64,000 nucleotides of DNA from an uncultured Phycisphaerales bacterium (lineage in GTDB: Bacteria > Planctomycetota > Phycisphaerae > Tepidisphaerales > Tepidisphaeraceae), in contig CAIQIQ010000111.1 of the NCBI GenBank assembly GCA_903871935.1, forward strand, positions 33,583 through 97,582. The letters run 5' to 3'. The notes below the pieces were generated by a model. The model was given only the letters and a program-made list of their open reading frames with translations, was not told where the DNA came from and made no database searches. Position numbers and translations under genes: made by a program. Of this stretch, positions 24,173 to 34,141 are shown piece by piece (positions within the stretch are counted from its first letter, which is position 1; each line of letters starts with the position of its first letter).

Positions 24173-26287
24173 ATGATGCCGGCCATGAAACAGCACCCTT
24201 GCACCCTTGTCCCCCGCGCTCTCTGGCCCCGCTGGGACCGGAAAGAGCGACTCGCCAGTACCCTCGACTTCTGCCAGGCCATCGGGGCCGATGAAATCAT
24301 GCTCTTCCCCACCGGCCAACTCGTCTCGCCCGGCCACCTCGAAGGCAAGATGCACGTCCAACGCATGCAGGCGCTCAAGCGTGCCATGGTCGAGGCCAAG
24401 CGCCGGGGAATCGCGGTCATGGTCAATGACTGGGCGATGCTGGACGACTTCGGACATGCACAAGGGACCCACCAGGAGAAGATGTGGCCTTGGGCTGTTG
24501 ATATCACGCTCACGCCCGCCATCGGGTATTGCTGCATGCTTTCTCCCAAGGTGCAGCAGAAGGCAATCGACGCCTTGCTCTCCCTGGCGAAAGTCGGCGT
24601 GCGCAAGGTTTTCCTCGATGATGAAATCCGCCACGACTGGCACCCCGCGGCCAACCGCAAGGAAGGGGCTCATTACTGCTTCTGCGATCTCCACATGCGT
24701 GAGTTCGCCAGGTGGCAAGGCAGTAAAAGCGGGAAGGGCATTGCGGCCGCGGAAATGGCGAAGCGTCTCCAATCAGACAAGCCCGAGGATGCGGCATTGC
24801 GGCGGCAGTGGATCGCCTTCAAGCGAGACATGCTGCTGAACTTCATCCACAAGGTCCGCAGCGTCGTCCATGCGAAGGTTCCGGATTTCCGGATCGGCCA
24901 GATGGCAACCTTCATCCACTTCCAAACGCTCGGCGGCGTCGGCTTTGGTGAGCAGATAAAGGGCTGGGCAGGGGAGTTGCGGCCGTTATGCCGGCCGCCC
25001 CAGGGCTGGTACGGCGACCATATCCGCCCCGGCTTGGTGCTGGGCGTTGCCCAGACGCTCTTCACCATCTCCCAGCTTCCACCTGAGACCGAACTCTACA
25101 GCGAGGTGGACTCCGGCGGCCCTTGGACGCAACTCGACAGTTCCGCCCGAATGAGCGGCGATTTTCAGATCAAAGTGAATCTGATACTGAACATCAAGAA
25201 GCATAGCCTGCTGTACCTGGGCGAAGGGCCGGACGATCCGTTCCTGCGGAATCGTTACATTCGCCAGATCAGTAAGAGCCGATCGGTGTTCGATGCGCTG
25301 GCCGCGCAAATCCCGGCCAATGCCAGACGGTCGGGCATCCAGTTCCTGATGAGCCCGAACCTGGGCGCCGCCCACCCACTCCAGTGTCGCGGCCCGGCCG
25401 GTGACTCAGCCGATCCGCAGGGCATTACCGGCGCTGGGCTTGGCCAGCCGGCCTGGCCCAAGGCCTTCTCCAATCTGGCCCGCAGCGGCATCCCGATGGT
25501 CTTTGAGGACAGTGACATCGCCATCCTCACTGGCGGCATGGCCGATGCAATGGATGCTCAGCTACCGGCCATCATGGCGAGTAAGAGCCTCATCATCGAC
25601 GGTCCGGCCGCCGCCGATCTGGAGAAACGCGGGTTGCTCAAACAGTTCGGCTTGAAGATCAGCCGATATGGCAACCTGATGAATGAACGGCTTGAGAAAC
25701 ATCCGTTCAACGGCGATGCCTCCGGTGAGGTGCTGGCCGAGGCATTGCCAATCAGTCCGCGGAAGATGTTCCCGTATCAGTCGCTCAAGACCAAGGGGAT
25801 GCGCGGGGTGGACCAGATCGTCTTAAGCCGCATGATCGATTCAGATCACCGTGATCGCGGCATAGGTCTGGTGATGGTGGAGAAGCCCGATGGCCGGCGG
25901 GCATGTGTCCTGCCGTATGACTTGGGCGACCAGGGAGCATGGGGATATACCGTTCGCAAAGGCCAGTGGGAGCGAATGCTCACATTCCTGGCGGGCCGGC
26001 CGCCGGAAGTCTGGATTGAGAATGCGATGGACATCTGGCCGGTCAGTTACAGCGTGCCTGGCGATGTACGCTGCTGGGTTGGCCTGATCAACTTTGGCCA
26101 CGACGTGGCGGACGACTGCATGCTCTGGGTCACGGGCAAAGGGCCGGTGAAGTTTGTGGATGACAAAGGCAAGCTCCGGCCGGTCCCCCCTGCGTGTGTG
26201 GTTCGAAAAGGCGCCCGCACGGGTATTCGCCTGACTCGCGACCACCGGCTGAATGGGCTGGATGTCCGGCTGTTTGTCGTTGCATGA
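24173..26287 (+). CDS. Putative glycoside-hydrolase-like TIM-barrel protein
   Basis: 704 residues from ATG 24173 (24185 also possible). The N-terminal half reads as an alpha/beta barrel: ADEIMLFPTG, GIAVMVNDWAML, ALLSLAKVGVRKVFLDDEI, LGEGPDD, FEDSDIAILTGG; the C-terminal quarter is beta-rich. The DDE on one strand end and SEVDSGG on another could carry catalytic acids. It resembles large bacterial sugar-hydrolase-like proteins found next to URO-D family genes, but I cannot assign a GH family. No signal peptide. It opens a run of same-strand genes to 29717. Confidence 0.5.
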   Translation: MMPAMKQHPCTLVPRALWPRWDRKERLASTLDFCQAIGADEIMLFPTGQLVSPGHLEGKMHVQRMQALKRAMVEAKRRGIAVMVNDWAMLDDFGHAQGTHQEKMWPWAVDITLTPAIGYCCMLSPKVQQKAIDALLSLAKVGVRKVFLDDEIRHDWHPAANRKEGAHYCFCDLHMREFARWQGSKSGKGIAAAEMAKRLQSDKPEDAALRRQWIAFKRDMLLNFIHKVRSVVHAKVPDFRIGQMATFIHFQTLGGVGFGEQIKGWAGELRPLCRPPQGWYGDHIRPGLVLGVAQTLFTISQLPPETELYSEVDSGGPWTQLDSSARMSGDFQIKVNLILNIKKHSLLYLGEGPDDPFLRNRYIRQISKSRSVFDALAAQIPANARRSGIQFLMSPNLGAAHPLQCRGPAGDSADPQGITGAGLGQPAWPKAFSNLARSGIPMVFEDSDIAILTGGMADAMDAQLPAIMASKSLIIDGPAAADLEKRGLLKQFGLKISRYGNLMNERLEKHPFNGDASGEVLAEALPISPRKMFPYQSLKTKGMRGVDQIVLSRMIDSDHRDRGIGLVMVEKPDGRRACVLPYDLGDQGAWGYTVRKGQWERMLTFLAGRPPEVWIENAMDIWPVSYSVPGDVRCWVGLINFGHDVADDCMLWVTGKGPVKFVDDKGKLRPVPPACVVRKGARTGIRLTRDHRLNGLDVRLFVVA

Positions 26288-26320
26288 GGTCATTCATAGA
26301 AGACATGGGAGTTTCCAAAC

Positions 26321-27376
26321 ATGACGCCTCGTGAGCGGACTTTGGCAACGGCGAACCGCAAAACGCCGCCTGTCCTGGCAAGCGATCTGAAGGCCACGCC
26401 TGAAGTCGAGGCGCAGCTTGTATCGCATCTGAAGCTCAAGTCGGCCGATGATCTGGTCGATGCCTTGGGCATCTGCTGCCTTCACTGGCCATGGCGTCAT
26501 GTTTTGCCGCGCGGGCTGGACCGCGTCAGCAGGCGAGATGGCATCGAGTTTGATATCTGCGGCGTTGGCCGAAAGGAAATATCGTACGGCCCGGGTACAT
26601 ACATGGAGATCGCGCACAGCCCGCTGGCAGATGCATCGAGTGTGGCGGATGTTGAGCGCTTCGCCTGGCCGAAGGTTGAGGATCTGGACTTCTCGCACAT
26701 TGTGGAGGATGTCAAAGCCAACCAGCGCTTTGCGCTCTCAATCTCGCAGCTCCATCTCTTTGAACCAGCCTGGCACATGCGCGGCCTGGAGAACTTCCTG
26801 ATGGACATCGCCAGCGACGATCCGATCGCATTTGCGATCATGGACAGGATCGAGCAGTTCCATCTTGCGTGCGTCAAGAGGATCCTGGAACTTGTGCCTC
26901 GGCAGATTCACTTCATCGGCTGGGGCGATGACTTCGGCACGCAGAGCTCGATGTTCTTCAGCCTTGATTGCTGGAAGCGCGTCTTTGGCACGCGGTATCG
27001 GAGATTCTACGAGATGGCTCATGCCGCCGGCCTGAAGACATGGCTGCACAGCGACGGCGCCCTGCGGCCGCTCCTGCCCACACTGATCGACACAGGGTTG
27101 GACATTCTGCATCCAGTGATGGCCACGATCCCGGAAATGAACCCCTATTCCATCGTCGCCGAGTTCGGTAAGGACCTGTGCTTCGACGGCACGATCGACA
27201 TTCAACGCCTGCTGCCGTTTGGCACGGAGCAGGAAGTGCGCGACGAGGTACGTCGCCAACTGGACCAGCTCTGGTCCCGCGGCGGTGTCTTTATGGGTCC
27301 CAGTCACTGCATCCAGCCGGGAACGCCGATGCGTAACATTCTGGCGGTATACGAAGAGCTTGGAACCGCCAGGTAG
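26321..27376 (+). CDS. Uroporphyrinogen-decarboxylase-family protein (methyltransferase-like)
   Basis: 351 residues of the URO-D barrel fold. MTPRERTLATANRK, ALSISQLHLFEPAWHMRGLE, FIGWGDDFGTQSSMFFSLDC and KTWLHSDGALRPLLPTLIDTGLDILHPV fit the MtaA/MtbA-like branch, in which a HxDG/xH..G region binds zinc and methylcobamide-type substrates, rather than true HemE. No other heme gene is near. GGGAG 9 nt upstream supports the start. It lies 33 bp behind the glycosidase-like gene. Confidence 0.85.
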   Translation: MTPRERTLATANRKTPPVLASDLKATPEVEAQLVSHLKLKSADDLVDALGICCLHWPWRHVLPRGLDRVSRRDGIEFDICGVGRKEISYGPGTYMEIAHSPLADASSVADVERFAWPKVEDLDFSHIVEDVKANQRFALSISQLHLFEPAWHMRGLENFLMDIASDDPIAFAIMDRIEQFHLACVKRILELVPRQIHFIGWGDDFGTQSSMFFSLDCWKRVFGTRYRRFYEMAHAAGLKTWLHSDGALRPLLPTLIDTGLDILHPVMATIPEMNPYSIVAEFGKDLCFDGTIDIQRLLPFGTEQEVRDEVRRQLDQLWSRGGVFMGPSHCIQPGTPMRNILAVYEELGTAR

Positions 27377-27387
27377 AGGTGTGCACT

Positions 27388-28422
27388 GTGACCACAATCC
27401 CAGACCCAACACGAGCAGCGCCGGCGCCGGGAGTAAGCCCGCTTCGCATCGGTTCCGTGCAACTGGCGACGAACCTGCTGGTAGCGCCGATCGCTGGCTA
27501 TACCGATCTGGCGTATCGCCTGATCGCCCGGCGGCTGGGCGGTGTGGGGCTGGCGTGTACCGATCTGCTCTGTCCGCAAGGTGTGCTGCGGCAGACTGCA
27601 CACACGCGTATCTTGATGCAGACGTGCGAGGAGGATTCGCCACTGTGCTACCAACTCTTCGGCGCTGAGAATGATCCGTTGGTCGAGGCAGCCAGGTGGT
27701 GCGTTGATCACGGCGCGCGGATCATCGATATCAACATGGGTTGCCCGGCCGACAAGGTCACGCAGCGACGCGGGGGATCAGCGCTCTTGTGCGACCCGGA
27801 TGGCACGGTGCGAATGGTGGAGAAGATCGTCGCCGCCATCCCCAATACGCCGGTGACGGCCAAGCTTCGCCTGGGTTGGGATGACCAGCACATCGTCGCC
27901 CCGTATCTCGCCCGGCGGCTGGAAGAGGTGGGGGTGCAGCTTATCACCATTCATGGCCGGACGACCGAAATGGGTTTCAGCGGATCGGCGCGGCTGGATG
28001 GGATTGCGGAGGTGGTGTCGGCCGTTGGGCGCATTCCTGTGGTCGGCAACGGCGACATCCGAACTCCGCAGGATGCCGCCCGCATGATGCAGGTTACCCG
28101 GTGTGCCGGCGTGATGATCGGGCGCGGGGCCCTCTCAGCGCCGTGGCTCTATCGCGATACATGGGAACATCTCAGTGGCCGATCAATTCCGACGCCCCCG
28201 ACGCTGGAGGAGAAGTGCCAGATCCTGCGGAACCACTTTGATCTGCACGTGCAGCTCCGCGGCGAGCACTCGGCCGCCTGCGAATTCCGCACGCGGATCA
28301 GTTGGTATGCGAAAGAAATGCACCCATGCCGGCCGCTGAAGGATGCCCTGCGACAATTGGATTCCGCCGTCCGCTTCCATTGCGCTGTCGACGATTTCCT
28401 TCGCTGGCGGGCGAGCATGTAG
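27388..28422 (+). CDS. dus: tRNA-dihydrouridine synthase
   Basis: About 344 residues, FMN-dependent. APIAGYTDLAYRLIARRLGG, DINMGCPADKVTQRRGGSALL, TAKLRLGWDD, ITIHGRTTEMGFSG, VGNGDIRTPQDA and GVMIGRGAL are the Dus motifs, with the catalytic Cys in MGCP. It reduces specific uridines in the tRNA D-loop. GTG 27388 with AGAGG 8 nt upstream is preferred over GTG 27379. It starts 11 bp after the URO-D family gene. Confidence 0.95.
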   Translation: MTTIPDPTRAAPAPGVSPLRIGSVQLATNLLVAPIAGYTDLAYRLIARRLGGVGLACTDLLCPQGVLRQTAHTRILMQTCEEDSPLCYQLFGAENDPLVEAARWCVDHGARIIDINMGCPADKVTQRRGGSALLCDPDGTVRMVEKIVAAIPNTPVTAKLRLGWDDQHIVAPYLARRLEEVGVQLITIHGRTTEMGFSGSARLDGIAEVVSAVGRIPVVGNGDIRTPQDAARMMQVTRCAGVMIGRGALSAPWLYRDTWEHLSGRSIPTPPTLEEKCQILRNHFDLHVQLRGEHSAACEFRTRISWYAKEMHPCRPLKDALRQLDSAVRFHCAVDDFLRWRASM

Positions 28423-28463
28423 CGGGGGCGAAATGTGGCTAGACTCTCATGCAGGAGATGTTG

Positions 28464-29717
28464 ATGACAACTAAGGAACGAGACTATGTGCGCGACCTGG
28501 CCAAACAGCTTCATGAGAAGGCGGCGAATCTCGCCATGCCCGAGCGGCGAAAGAAGTGGTATGCGCTCAACAACGGCCAGACGAGAGAGCCCCTGGTGGT
28601 CATGAAGTTCCACGGGGTCTATGAGGATGTCTATCCTCGTCCGCGCTGCGAGGATCCTCTGGCGCGTTCGATCGAGCAGACACTGACATACCACCTTACC
28701 GAGGCGGACTTCGAGGATGACCGTGTCATCGAAGACATCTACGTTGTCCATCCCGACAACTGGTTCCGGGCATACGGCCTGGACACCAGCGCGAGAACAA
28801 CCGCCAAAGACAGCCAGGGTAAGGCCACGATGGGTTATGCCGCCCAGCACCCCATCGGCGACTTGGAAAGAGACTTCCATCTGTTCAAGAAGTCCAACTG
28901 GCATGTCGATGAGCAGCTTGCCAACGCCAAGAAGCGCAAAGCTGAGGTGGAAGAGGCAATCGGCGACATCCTGCGAATCACGATCCAGTTCCCCAGCCCG
29001 GGGACTTCACTGGTCTATCCGCTGTGCGAGCTCATGGGCATGGAGAACATGCTCTATGCCGTCTGTGACCATCCCGAACGTTTCCGGCAGGCCATGGAAA
29101 TGCAGACCAATGATCTGATGGAGTATCTCGACGAGATTGAGCAGAAGCAGGCGATCCTGTGCAATGGCGATTCCAGTCGAGTCAGTCAGGACTCCTATGG
29201 CTATACCGATGACCTGCCCAAGGACGGCGCCCTCCAGCGTCCCGTGACCTGTCGCGATGTATGGGGCTACGCCAACTCGCAGGAAACGGTGGGCATGTCG
29301 CCGGAGATGTTCGGGGAGTTCATCTTCCCGTTCATCCGCAGATACGCGCAACGGTTCGGACTGTTCGCCTTTGGATGCTGTGAACCGGTTGATGTGATCT
29401 GGGAAAACTGCCTCGCGACGTTGCCGAACCTGCGAAAGCTCTCCATTTCGCCATGGTGCAACGAGTCTGCCTTTGCCGAGAAAATCCGCGGCCGAAAGAT
29501 CGTCTATCACCGCAAGCCCTCCCCCAACCTGTTTGCCATGCCAGACTTCGACGAAGAGGCGCTCGCCAGACAGTTGAAGCAAACGGTGCTAGCCGCCTCC
29601 GGTTGTCCGCTGGAGATCACCTTCCGCGACATCACCAGCGTCCACGGCGAGCCGGGGCGGCTCAAGCGGGGCGTGAATATCGCCAAAGAGCAGATCCAGC
29701 GATACTGGAAACCCTGA
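28464..29717 (+). CDS. URO-D-like protein, second copy (longer form)
   Basis: 417 residues. It is a distant relative of the URO-D barrel: QFPSPGTSLVYPLCELMGME, ICNGDSS-type loop (QAILCNGDSSRVSQDSYGY), FGLFAFGCCEPVDVIWENCL and LRKLSISPWCNES. The CCEP motif occupies the place of the zinc/His loop of corrinoid methyltransferases. Such proteins often occur in sugar or aromatic methyl-ether degradation loci. ATG 28464 is supported by AGGAG 6 nt upstream. Function not assignable. Confidence 0.7.
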   Translation: MTTKERDYVRDLAKQLHEKAANLAMPERRKKWYALNNGQTREPLVVMKFHGVYEDVYPRPRCEDPLARSIEQTLTYHLTEADFEDDRVIEDIYVVHPDNWFRAYGLDTSARTTAKDSQGKATMGYAAQHPIGDLERDFHLFKKSNWHVDEQLANAKKRKAEVEEAIGDILRITIQFPSPGTSLVYPLCELMGMENMLYAVCDHPERFRQAMEMQTNDLMEYLDEIEQKQAILCNGDSSRVSQDSYGYTDDLPKDGALQRPVTCRDVWGYANSQETVGMSPEMFGEFIFPFIRRYAQRFGLFAFGCCEPVDVIWENCLATLPNLRKLSISPWCNESAFAEKIRGRKIVYHRKPSPNLFAMPDFDEEALARQLKQTVLAASGCPLEITFRDITSVHGEPGRLKRGVNIAKEQIQRYWKP

Positions 29718-29748
29718 TGGTCTTATCATTGCACCCAACGCAAGGAGC

Positions 29749-31560
29749 TCATGTCATCAGCGACTCCAGCTCATCGACCATGGTGCCAAACTTCTTCATT
29801 GCGGCATCCACCGGCGCGGGCTTGCTCATGTCCACGCCGGCATCCTTTAGAAGATCCAGGGGGAACTTCGAGCAGCCGCCCTTGAGGAAGGAAAGATACC
29901 CGTTGAGTTCTTTCGCGCCGCCGTTGAGCACCCGCTGCGAGAGGGCAATGGCCGCGGAAAGGCCGGTGGCGTATTTGTAAACATAGAATGCCCGGTAGAA
30001 ATGCGGGATGCGCAGGCATTCCAGTTCTACCTGCGGGTCGATCACAAAATCGGGGCCGAAGTAGGTATCGAGCAGCTTGCGGTACTCGCCGCGCAGGCAG
30101 TCCACGGTTAGCGGCTCGCCCTTCTCCACCAGCTCATGCGTCCTCCGCTCAAACTCCGCGAACATGGTCTGCCGGATCAGCGTGGTGCGAATCTCGTCAA
30201 TGGCGTGGTTCAGCAAGTAGGCACGCTCCATCTTGTCGGTCGTCTTCGCAAGCAGGTGCTCCAGCAGAAGCTGCTCGTTGAAGGTGCTGGCCACCTCGGC
30301 GACGAAGATCACGTAATCGTGGTACTGATAGGGCTGGCTGCGAGCCGAGAAGAAGCTGTGCATCGAGTGTCCAGACTCATGCGTCAGCGTGAACACATGA
30401 TCCAGCACGCGTTCCTGATAGTTCATGAGGATGTATGGATAGCCATCAAAGCCGCCGGCCGAGAATGCGCCAGACTGTTTTCCCTGGTTCGGGTAGACAT
30501 CGGCCCAACGCTGCTTGGTCAGGCCGTTATGCAAGGTGCGGCAATATTCATCGCCCAGCGGCGCCAGCGATTCCACCACCAGCTTCACGGCATCCGGCCA
30601 CGGCGTGGTCTTCTGCAGGTTCGAGAGGATGGGCACGTAGACATCGTATTGGTGGATGTCCGACAGCTTCATCAGCTTCTGGCGCAGCTTGTAGAATCGA
30701 TAGAGGCCCGGCAGGCCCCGGCCGACCGACTTCACCAGATTGTCATACACCTTTACCGGTACGTTGTCTGGGAAGAGCGAAGCTTCCAGCGAGTTCTTGT
30801 AGTTCCGTGCCCGTGCATAGTAAACATCAGTCTCGACCGATCCGTTATATGCCGCCGCCAGCGAGTTGCGATGGGCATCGTACTGCTGGTAGTACTTCAC
30901 GAACGCTTCCTGCCGCACACTGCGATCCGAGGAGTGCAGCAAAGTCGAGTAGCTCGCATGCGAGATCTCGATCATCTCGCCGCGCTCGTTCTTGATCGAT
31001 CCCCACTTCAGATCCGTATCGTTGAGCTGGCGGAAGACCTGGCGAGCGGCATCGGACATCTGTCCCTGCATCGCCAGCAGCTTCTCGCGTCCATCATCCA
31101 GCGTGTGCGGCTTGTAGCGGGCAATCCGCTCGATGGCGAGTTGCCATTGCTTGAGCAGGGGGCTCTTGAGCATCTTCTTGAGCTTGCCCTGGGAGATCGC
31201 CAGAATTTCCGGGCGCAGATAAGCCGACGCCTCATTGGTCCTGGTGGCCAGGCGCATGGCGCGGCCCTTCATCCGCACCGAACTGCTGTTGCCCTGGTCT
31301 TCAGATTCCCTCAGGAATGCATACCGCGCCACGCGGTCGGCCAGCCGCGAGATGTCAGCGTCAAACTGCAGGCAGGCGGCCAGTGTTTTTGCTGACCGTC
31401 CCAGCTTGCCCTTGAATCGGGCGTATCCTCCAATCATCTTCTCCCACTGCTTGAGTAGCTTTTCCCATTGGTTTTCCGAGGGACAAAGGCTGGCGAGATC
31501 CCAGCAGTGCTGTGGATTCATCTGCGCTCGTTTGGGTACTGCAATGGTATTGGCAGACAT
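29749..31560 (-). CDS. pepF: Oligoendopeptidase F
   Basis: 603 residues, M3 family. Zinc motif HESGHSMH (H394, E395, H398) with the downstream helix VAEVASTFNEQLLLEHLL (third ligand Glu), and FDGYPYILMNY before it. It cleaves peptides of about 7-17 residues in the cytoplasm. The start at 31560 follows AGGAGAAGGAG. It converges with the URO-D-like gene, 31 bp between the stops. Confidence 0.95.
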   Translation of the reverse strand: MSANTIAVPKRAQMNPQHCWDLASLCPSENQWEKLLKQWEKMIGGYARFKGKLGRSAKTLAACLQFDADISRLADRVARYAFLRESEDQGNSSSVRMKGRAMRLATRTNEASAYLRPEILAISQGKLKKMLKSPLLKQWQLAIERIARYKPHTLDDGREKLLAMQGQMSDAARQVFRQLNDTDLKWGSIKNERGEMIEISHASYSTLLHSSDRSVRQEAFVKYYQQYDAHRNSLAAAYNGSVETDVYYARARNYKNSLEASLFPDNVPVKVYDNLVKSVGRGLPGLYRFYKLRQKLMKLSDIHQYDVYVPILSNLQKTTPWPDAVKLVVESLAPLGDEYCRTLHNGLTKQRWADVYPNQGKQSGAFSAGGFDGYPYILMNYQERVLDHVFTLTHESGHSMHSFFSARSQPYQYHDYVIFVAEVASTFNEQLLLEHLLAKTTDKMERAYLLNHAIDEIRTTLIRQTMFAEFERRTHELVEKGEPLTVDCLRGEYRKLLDTYFGPDFVIDPQVELECLRIPHFYRAFYVYKYATGLSAAIALSQRVLNGGAKELNGYLSFLKGGCSKFPLDLLKDAGVDMSKPAPVDAAMKKFGTMVDELESLMT

Positions 31561-31738
31561 GTCTTCTCCTTCTCCTGTCATGTCGTCGATGCAACATGAG
31601 CATAGAGCCGTTCTTGAGGAAAGGGTAGCCGGCGCGCCGGGATGCGCGCCGGGATGGGCGTGAGAAGGATGTGGGAGTGTGCTGTTATGGGGCAGTGGTG
31701 GATGATATAAAGGTTCGTTTCACAGGAGTCTTTCCATC

Positions 31739-33286
31739 ATGCACGAAGGCAAAGTCGTTTTTATCTTGGGGATATTGTCACTTGCATGCATTGCAGCCGC
31801 TGCGGATGAGAAACCTGCAGTGCCGGCCGCCGGCTTTCACGTTGGGCCAGGCCAGAAGTATGCCAATGTCGCCTCTGTGCCTTGGGAAACACTCAACCCC
31901 GGCGATACGGTGTTCATCCACTGGCGATCGCCTGCTGATGGCGGCGATTATCATGAAAAGATCAACCTCACTCGCGCCGGCGCGAAGGGCAAGCCTATTC
32001 GCATCATCGGCGTGAAGGGCCCCAGCGGCGAGCGCCCTTGCCTGCACGGCAAAGATGCCATCACGCGCACGATGGACCCTGAGGGCAACTCAACGCACTT
32101 CCCGGGCAATCAGCAGCGCGGAGTTTTGTGTTTCTCCAGCCGTGCCCGCACACCCGATGACACTCCCGGCGCAAGCTGGTGGGAGATCTCGGGTCTGAAG
32201 ATCACCGCTGCGCGCCCGGCATACGACTTCACCGATTCCTTCGGCAAAAAGAACGATTACCAACGCGCCCAGGGTGGCTTGGGATCGGCCGCGGCGGGGG
32301 TGTTCATAGACCGCGGCAATTCTCTCCGCTTCAGTGACATGGAACTGACCGACAACAACAATGGATTCTTCGCTTCCAGCGACAACCGCGGCACAACCCA
32401 CCGCTACGTCAACGATGTGATCCTGGAGAACAGCCTGCTCTACGGCAACGGCGCGCCGAATAACGCATCGGTTCACAATGCCTATGTGGAGGTCGCCAAC
32501 TGGACCGTGCGAGACAATTATTTCGGCCCGCTGGTCAAGGATTCCGGCGGTTCGCACATCAAAGATCGCGGAGCAAACACCATTATCGAAGGCAACTTCT
32601 TCGATGGCACCGCCGTGCCGCTTTTCCTTGACCCGCCGGAATACAGCGAAGGCTGGATGGATAAGCAGCCCGGATTCGACAGGCTCACCTTCCGCAACAA
32701 TGTCCTTCGCAAGGATGGCAACCTGCCCGTTAACGCCATGGATATCATCACAGTCGGTTTCGGAAGCTACGGCGATTTTCACACGATCCGCAACGTCGAC
32801 ATCTCGCACAACACGTTCATCATTTCCGCAAGCCAGCGGGAGAACTGGTCCTTTAATGTGATCGATCTAATGGCCTACCCGCAGGTCATCAACTGGAACG
32901 ACAACGTGTTTCTCCGCTTTGTCGAGGCCAAAGGCGCTGTGCCATCGGGTATTGTGTTCGTCTCTCAAATCGACCGAATTGATGAACGGACGATCATCAA
33001 CATTGGCCCGAACAACTATCTTTCCGGCCAGGAACCGTTGACAACGCAGAGCAACCGTAACGGAAAAGCCACCGTGAACGGCTGGGACAAGTTGCATCTG
33101 CTGCAGGCCATGTCGCGCGAACAACTGGAAACGACGCTGGGCATCAATCTGCACGATGCAATGGCCGCCGATTTTGGTCGGTTCAATGCCCAGACGAATG
33201 CCTGGTATCGCGAGCATAGTGCAGGCGCGAGTTATGAACCCGCGAAAAGCATGATGCCGGTACCAGCCACTGCGCCAGCCAAATAA
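31739..33286 (+). CDS. Secreted right-handed beta-helix protein
   Basis: 515 residues. Signal peptide MHEGKVVFILGILSLACIAA, cleavage near AAADE. GFHVGPGQKYANVASVPWETLNPGDTVFIHW is the typical N-cap of planctomycete/Verrucomicrobia beta-helix proteins, followed by parallel beta-helix coils (DVILENSLLYGNG, VANWTVRDNYFGPLV, NTIIEGNFFDG, HTIRNVDISHNTFII). Fold type is that of polysaccharide lyases, but no catalytic set can be assigned. GGAG 10 nt upstream of the ATG. Confidence 0.82.
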   Translation: MHEGKVVFILGILSLACIAAAADEKPAVPAAGFHVGPGQKYANVASVPWETLNPGDTVFIHWRSPADGGDYHEKINLTRAGAKGKPIRIIGVKGPSGERPCLHGKDAITRTMDPEGNSTHFPGNQQRGVLCFSSRARTPDDTPGASWWEISGLKITAARPAYDFTDSFGKKNDYQRAQGGLGSAAAGVFIDRGNSLRFSDMELTDNNNGFFASSDNRGTTHRYVNDVILENSLLYGNGAPNNASVHNAYVEVANWTVRDNYFGPLVKDSGGSHIKDRGANTIIEGNFFDGTAVPLFLDPPEYSEGWMDKQPGFDRLTFRNNVLRKDGNLPVNAMDIITVGFGSYGDFHTIRNVDISHNTFIISASQRENWSFNVIDLMAYPQVINWNDNVFLRFVEAKGAVPSGIVFVSQIDRIDERTIINIGPNNYLSGQEPLTTQSNRNGKATVNGWDKLHLLQAMSREQLETTLGINLHDAMAADFGRFNAQTNAWYREHSAGASYEPAKSMMPVPATAPAK

Positions 33287-33388
33287 CAGAAGGCCTGTCC
33301 ACAACGCGTCTGAGATGTTTTTGCCGATCTTGGCGTGTATATTGCCGCCGCTACGAACGGCCCGGATTCCTGGAAGAAAGGCACGACA

Positions 33389-34141
33389 ATGAGCCGCCTG
33401 CGACTGATTGATTGCCATGCGGGCATATGCCTTGCCAATGCGGGCGATCAGTCTGCCCCCGGCGCAGCGATTGCCGCGGAGATGGCACGGCTGCATATCG
33501 AGGGCGCATTGGTAAGGCCCTTTCCGGATAAGGACACCTTCGACGCGCCGGCGGCCAACGCCCGCCTGTTCGAGATCTGTCACGGACTGCCGGCTCTGAC
33601 GCCTTGCCCGATCGCAGTTCCCAACTCCGCCTGCGATCTGCAGAGCGAACCCGACATGGTTGGTGATTTCATCGCTCGCGGCGCCCGCTGTGTACTCATC
33701 CGCCCAGCGCCGGACTATTGGCTTCCCGTACCGTGGGTCGCCGAGCGCCTTTTTCTTGCCCTGCAGGACCGACGCATGCCGGTCCTCTGCCTGGAATCCG
33801 CCCTCGGGCTCGAAAAGGTCTGGGAACTGGCGCAGCGCTATCCGCAGCTTCCTCTGATCCTGGCGGGTGTCGGGTATCGTGCTCTGCGCAGTCTGGTTGG
33901 CTTACTTGAGGCCTGTCCGAACGTTCGGGTATGCACCGGCGGTGCATTCTCCATTCACTGTGGATTGGAGTTTCTCGCCCAGCGCGTCGGAATCCAACGG
34001 CTGATCTTCGGCACCGGATATCCGGAAACCGAAGCCATGGCCGCCGTTACCATGTTAATGTACAGCGACCTGAGCCCGGCCGAGCGCGAACTGGTGGGCC
34101 ACGGCAACATCCAGCGGCTCTTCGAGGAGGTCCGGCAATGA
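33389..34141 (+). CDS. Amidohydrolase-fold protein with degraded metal site
   Basis: 250 residues. It aligns in layout with the following gene, but the metal motifs are altered: LIDCHAGIC instead of HxH, LPLILAGVGY instead of LAHGG, and RLIFGTGYPE instead of GSD/GTDxP. So three of the expected ligands are gone and it is probably not a metal-dependent enzyme. The start is set by AAAGG 8 nt before ATG 33389. Stop and next start overlap as ATGA, so the two are translated together; a non-catalytic partner subunit is a reasonable inference. Confidence 0.7.
   Translation: MSRLRLIDCHAGICLANAGDQSAPGAAIAAEMARLHIEGALVRPFPDKDTFDAPAANARLFEICHGLPALTPCPIAVPNSACDLQSEPDMVGDFIARGARCVLIRPAPDYWLPVPWVAERLFLALQDRRMPVLCLESALGLEKVWELAQRYPQLPLILAGVGYRALRSLVGLLEACPNVRVCTGGAFSIHCGLEFLAQRVGIQRLIFGTGYPETEAMAAVTMLMYSDLSPAERELVGHGNIQRLFEEVRQ

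Noticed and set aside
26321..27376. hemE (true uroporphyrinogen decarboxylase)
   Set aside because: The N-terminal substrate-binding Arg motif (RQAGRYLPEY) of HemE is missing and no heme genes are near.
30136..31395. 419-codon plus-strand frame opposite pepF
   Set aside because: Shadow of pepF, which has the full M3 zinc motif and a strong ribosome site.
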